DNA from: Pseudomonas sp. Leaf58
GTDB taxonomy: Bacteria > Pseudomonadota > Gammaproteobacteria > Pseudomonadales > Pseudomonadaceae
Direction: 5' to 3'
DNA: 64,000 bases
Assembly (NCBI RefSeq): GCF_003627215.1
Contig: NZ_CP032677.1
Span: forward strand, 310,001 to 374,000
Shown here piece by piece: positions 61,876-64,000 of this stretch (within the stretch, counting starts at the first letter, position 1; every line of letters starts with the position of its first letter). Position numbers and translations under genes: made by a program. The notes beneath the pieces were generated by a model. It did not search any database, was not told the DNA's origin, and saw only the letters and a list, made by a program, of their open reading frames with translations.

Positions 61876-62106
61876 ATGCTGGAAGCATCCCTGAATCAAA
61901 TCGAGCAACTGGTCAGCGACCTGATGCAGAAAAACGCTCAACTTACTGAGCAAAACGCCACCCTCGGTCAGCAACTGGCCCAGGCCAAGGAAGAGAACGA
62001 AACCCTGCAGCTGTCGCTGATGGAGCAGGAAGAGAAGAACGGTGCTACCGCAGCACGTATCCAGGCCTTGGTTGAGCGCGCCAGCGCGGGCGTTGTCGGC
62101 GCATGA
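61876..62106 (+). CDS. Small coiled-coil protein (ZapB/TIGR02449-like)
   Basis: A 76-residue protein that is almost entirely a predicted coiled coil: LNQIEQLVSDLMQKNAQLTEQNATLGQQLAQAKEENETLQLSLMEQ. It resembles the ZapB/TIGR02449 group found next to zapA in many gammaproteobacteria. Its stop overlaps the start of the ZapA-like gene (ATGA), so the two are coupled. Confidence 0.75.
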   Translation: MLEASLNQIEQLVSDLMQKNAQLTEQNATLGQQLAQAKEENETLQLSLMEQEEKNGATAARIQALVERASAGVVGA

Positions 62107-62405
62107 GACTGCTAGAGCAGCCGATCAATGTCGTGTCGATACTCGGCATCGACTATTCGATCAAGGCGCCCGAAGGCCAGGAAGAAACCCTGGCCCAGGC
62201 GGTACGGATGCTCAACACTGCCCTGAACGAGACCAAGCGTCAGTACCCGACCTTGATCGGTGACAAGCTCCTGGTGCTGGCTGCCCTTAACCTTTGCTCC
62301 AAGCAGGTTGAGTTGCAGAAACAGCATCAACAGACTCTGGCGCGTACCCAGGCGCAGATCGACGCAACCGTGGACGCCATCGTACGGACCATTGCCGAGC
62401 AATAA
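62103..62405 (+). CDS. ZapA-like cell division protein (paralogue)
   Basis: A 100-residue protein MRLLEQPINVVSILGIDYSIKAPEGQEETLAQAVRML... with the ZapA pattern: N-terminal strand pair, LAQAVRMLNTALNETKRQYP, then GDKLLVLAALNLCSKQVELQ and a coiled C-terminal helix. ZapA cross-links FtsZ filaments. Pseudomonas usually has zapA beside the 6S RNA gene and a 5-formyl-THF ligase, which are absent here, so this is probably a second copy. It lies between two chemoreceptors. Confidence 0.75.
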   Translation: MRLLEQPINVVSILGIDYSIKAPEGQEETLAQAVRMLNTALNETKRQYPTLIGDKLLVLAALNLCSKQVELQKQHQQTLARTQAQIDATVDAIVRTIAEQ

Positions 62406-62423
62406 CGTTCTGCACCGACTCTT

Positions 62424-62496
62424 TGTAGGAGCGGGTTCACCCGCGAATGCGGCGGTGAATGCTACATCGCATTCGCGGGTAAACCCGCTCCCACAA
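62424..62496. repeat. REP inverted pair before the second chemoreceptor
   Basis: TGTAGGAGCGGGTTCACCCG and CGAATGCG (about 62424-62451) face CGCATTCGCGGGTAAACCCG and CTCCCACA (about 62468-62495). Confidence 0.85.
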
Positions 62497-62586
62497 GGTG
62501 CATCTGATTGCTTCAGATCACTGGATTAACTGGATACGCAAGTGTATACACTTTCCGCAAAACAATAATGTTGCGGGGAGCAGGGC

Positions 62587-64000
62587 ATGGGTATCTGGCG
62601 TAAGAGCATCCAGTGGCAATTGATCACCAGCATGGGCGCTGCCCTGCTGGCGAGCATCCTGGTCGTGGTCATCATCTTCACCGTGGCGCTCAACCGCCTC
62701 ACCGAGCGCTACCTGGTCGACACTGCCCTGCCAGCCAGCATCGAAGCCATTCGCAACGACATCGAGCGCATGCTCGGCCAGCCACTGGTGGCGGCGGCCG
62801 ACATTGCCGGCAACACACTGCTGCGCGACTGGCTTGCCGCCGGTGAAGACCCTGCCGAAGCGCCACGCTTTGTGGAATACCTGCAGGCTGCCAAACAGCG
62901 TAGTCACGCCTTCACCACGCTGTTCGTTTCGACTGAAACCGGCCATTACTACAATGAGAACGGCCTGGACCGTACGCTCAGCCGCAGCAACCCCAAGGAC
63001 AAATGGTTCTACGGCTACATCGATAGCGGCGCCGAGCGCCTGATCAACATCGACATCGACGGTGCCACTGGCGAGTTGGCACTGTTCATCGATTACCGTG
63101 TGGAAAAGGCCGGCAAGCTGATCGGCGTGGCAGGCATGGGCCTGCGCATGACCGCGCTATCGCAACTCATCCACGACTTCAGTTTCGGCGAGCGCGGCAA
63201 GGTGTTCCTGGTGCGTAATGATGGCCTTATCCAGGTGCACCCGGATGCAGCCTTCAGTGGCAAGCGCCAGCTCACCGAGCAGCTCGGTGCAGAGGCTGCC
63301 AAGGCGGTAATGAGCGGTGGCGAGGGCTTGCGCAGCAGCCGCTTCAACCGAGATGGCGAAAGCTACCTGGCGCTTGGCCTGCCGCTGCGCGACCTCAACT
63401 GGACCTTGGTGGCCGAGGTGCCGGAACAGGAAATTTATGCGCCAATGCACCAGGCGGTGTGGCTGACCAGCCTGATAGGCGGCGGCGTGGCCTTGGTGTC
63501 GCTGCTGCTGGTGGTGCTGCTGGCGCGTGGCCTGGTACGCCCGATCCGCCGCGTCACTGGCGCGCTGGTGCAGATTGGCAGCGGCGCGGGTGACCTCAGC
63601 CACCGCTTGGACGATTCGCGTCAGGATGAACTGGGCGACCTGGCCCGCGGTTTCAACCGTTTCCTCGACAGCCAGCGTAGCCTTATCGGCGAGGTGCTGA
63701 GCACTTCCGAGCGGTTGCACCGAGCGGTCGAGCAAGTAACGCAGGTGGTGGACAACACCGCCGAACGTTCCGGGCGCCAGCAGGAGATGACCGAAATGGT
63801 CGCCACCGCTGTGCATGAGATGGGCCTGACCGTTCAGGATATCGCCCGCAATGCCGGTGACGCGGCCCAGGCCTCGCAATCGGCGCGGGATGAGGCCTTG
63901 CAGGCGCGCGAGGTTGTGCAGCGCTCGATTCGAGGTATCGAAGGTATGTCGGGCGATATTGGCAAAGCGGCTGACGCGGTTAGCCAGTTGGCGGACGAAG
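62587..64000 (+). CDS. Methyl-accepting chemotaxis protein, dCache type (3' part outside window)
   Basis: The first 471 residues are present. TM1 is at about 12-35; a large periplasmic sensor (about 36-292) has the dCache pattern with RTLSRSNPKDKWFYGYIDSG, LFIDYRVEKAGKLIGVAGMGLRM and VRNDGLIQVHPD; TM2 at about 294-316, HAMP, then the signalling helix. Its position matches the P. putida KT2440 purine chemoreceptor McpH (PP_0320) as I recall it, immediately downstream of the ZapA-like pair, so a purine-type ligand is likely but unproven. The gene begins at ATG 62587 and runs off the window. Confidence 0.88.
   Translation, partial: MGIWRKSIQWQLITSMGAALLASILVVVIIFTVALNRLTERYLVDTALPASIEAIRNDIERMLGQPLVAAADIAGNTLLRDWLAAGEDPAEAPRFVEYLQAAKQRSHAFTTLFVSTETGHYYNENGLDRTLSRSNPKDKWFYGYIDSGAERLINIDIDGATGELALFIDYRVEKAGKLIGVAGMGLRMTALSQLIHDFSFGERGKVFLVRNDGLIQVHPDAAFSGKRQLTEQLGAEAAKAVMSGGEGLRSSRFNRDGESYLALGLPLRDLNWTLVAEVPEQEIYAPMHQAVWLTSLIGGGVALVSLLLVVLLARGLVRPIRRVTGALVQIGSGAGDLSHRLDDSRQDELGDLARGFNRFLDSQRSLIGEVLSTSERLHRAVEQVTQVVDNTAERSGRQQEMTEMVATAVHEMGLTVQDIARNAGDAAQASQSARDEALQAREVVQRSIRGIEGMSGDIGKAADAVSQLADE

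Overview
The window looks like a chromosomal segment of a Pseudomonas putida-group bacterium. Gene content and order match what is known of P. putida and P. aeruginosa: a hisP/Q/M-type transporter, ppk2, mutY-asmA, hisBHAF, cbcXWV, gbdR, the carnitine cdh genes, dgcAB-etf, gbcAB and flanking chemoreceptors. Palindromic REP repeats with a GCGGG...CCCGC core, typical of this group, punctuate the intergenic gaps. No database search was possible; all family calls are from reading translated sequence.

Layout. (1) 1-4.8 kb: an operon-like minus-strand cluster. It holds a flavin/NADH oxidoreductase that is a paralogue of dimethylglycine dehydrogenase, an M24 'peptidase' resembling the DMSP lyase DddP, and the start of an amino-acid-type ABC ATPase. 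A divergent TetR regulator is separated from it by a long palindrome. This is the best candidate for an undescribed catabolic system, probably for a methylated onium compound. (2) 4.8-16.2 kb: an accessory region. It has a relBE locus with a nonsense-broken toxin, a small orphan gene, a three-way-junction RNA candidate, and a probable genomic island ending at tRNA-Thr(UGU) with a P4-type integrase. The island carries HipBA, a NYN nuclease behind a perfect 34-bp inverted repeat, an AvcD-like two-domain (d)CMP deaminase with a small downstream gene, a second tyrosine-recombinase pair, and an 880-bp non-coding stretch with strong hairpins and DnaA boxes. (3) 16.3-31.5 kb: core genes: lipoprotein, DUF3077/DUF6124-like protein, methyltransferase, basic amino acid ABC transporter, GABA-type permease, PPK2, tRNA-Phe, yggX-mutY-asmA, and an oxalate/formate-type MFS antiporter. 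(4) 31.8-34.8 kb: hisB-hisH-DUF2164-hisA-hisF. (5) 34.9-59.9 kb: a quaternary-amine catabolon. CbcXWV imports choline, betaine and carnitine; CaiX/CdhA/CdhC/CdhB convert carnitine to glycine betaine; GbcAB and DgcAB with a dedicated ETF strip methyl groups from betaine and dimethylglycine; SdaB can take the eventual serine to pyruvate. GbdR and CdhR are the AraC-type regulators. (6) 60-64 kb: two chemoreceptors flanking a coiled-coil/ZapA-like gene pair.

Several promoters in section 5 carry GTCG(C/T) half-sites repeated at 20-21 bp, a plausible signature of the AraC regulators. The gap between etfB and gbcA holds three perfect DnaA boxes in an A+T-rich stretch and could be an origin-like or DnaA-titration element.
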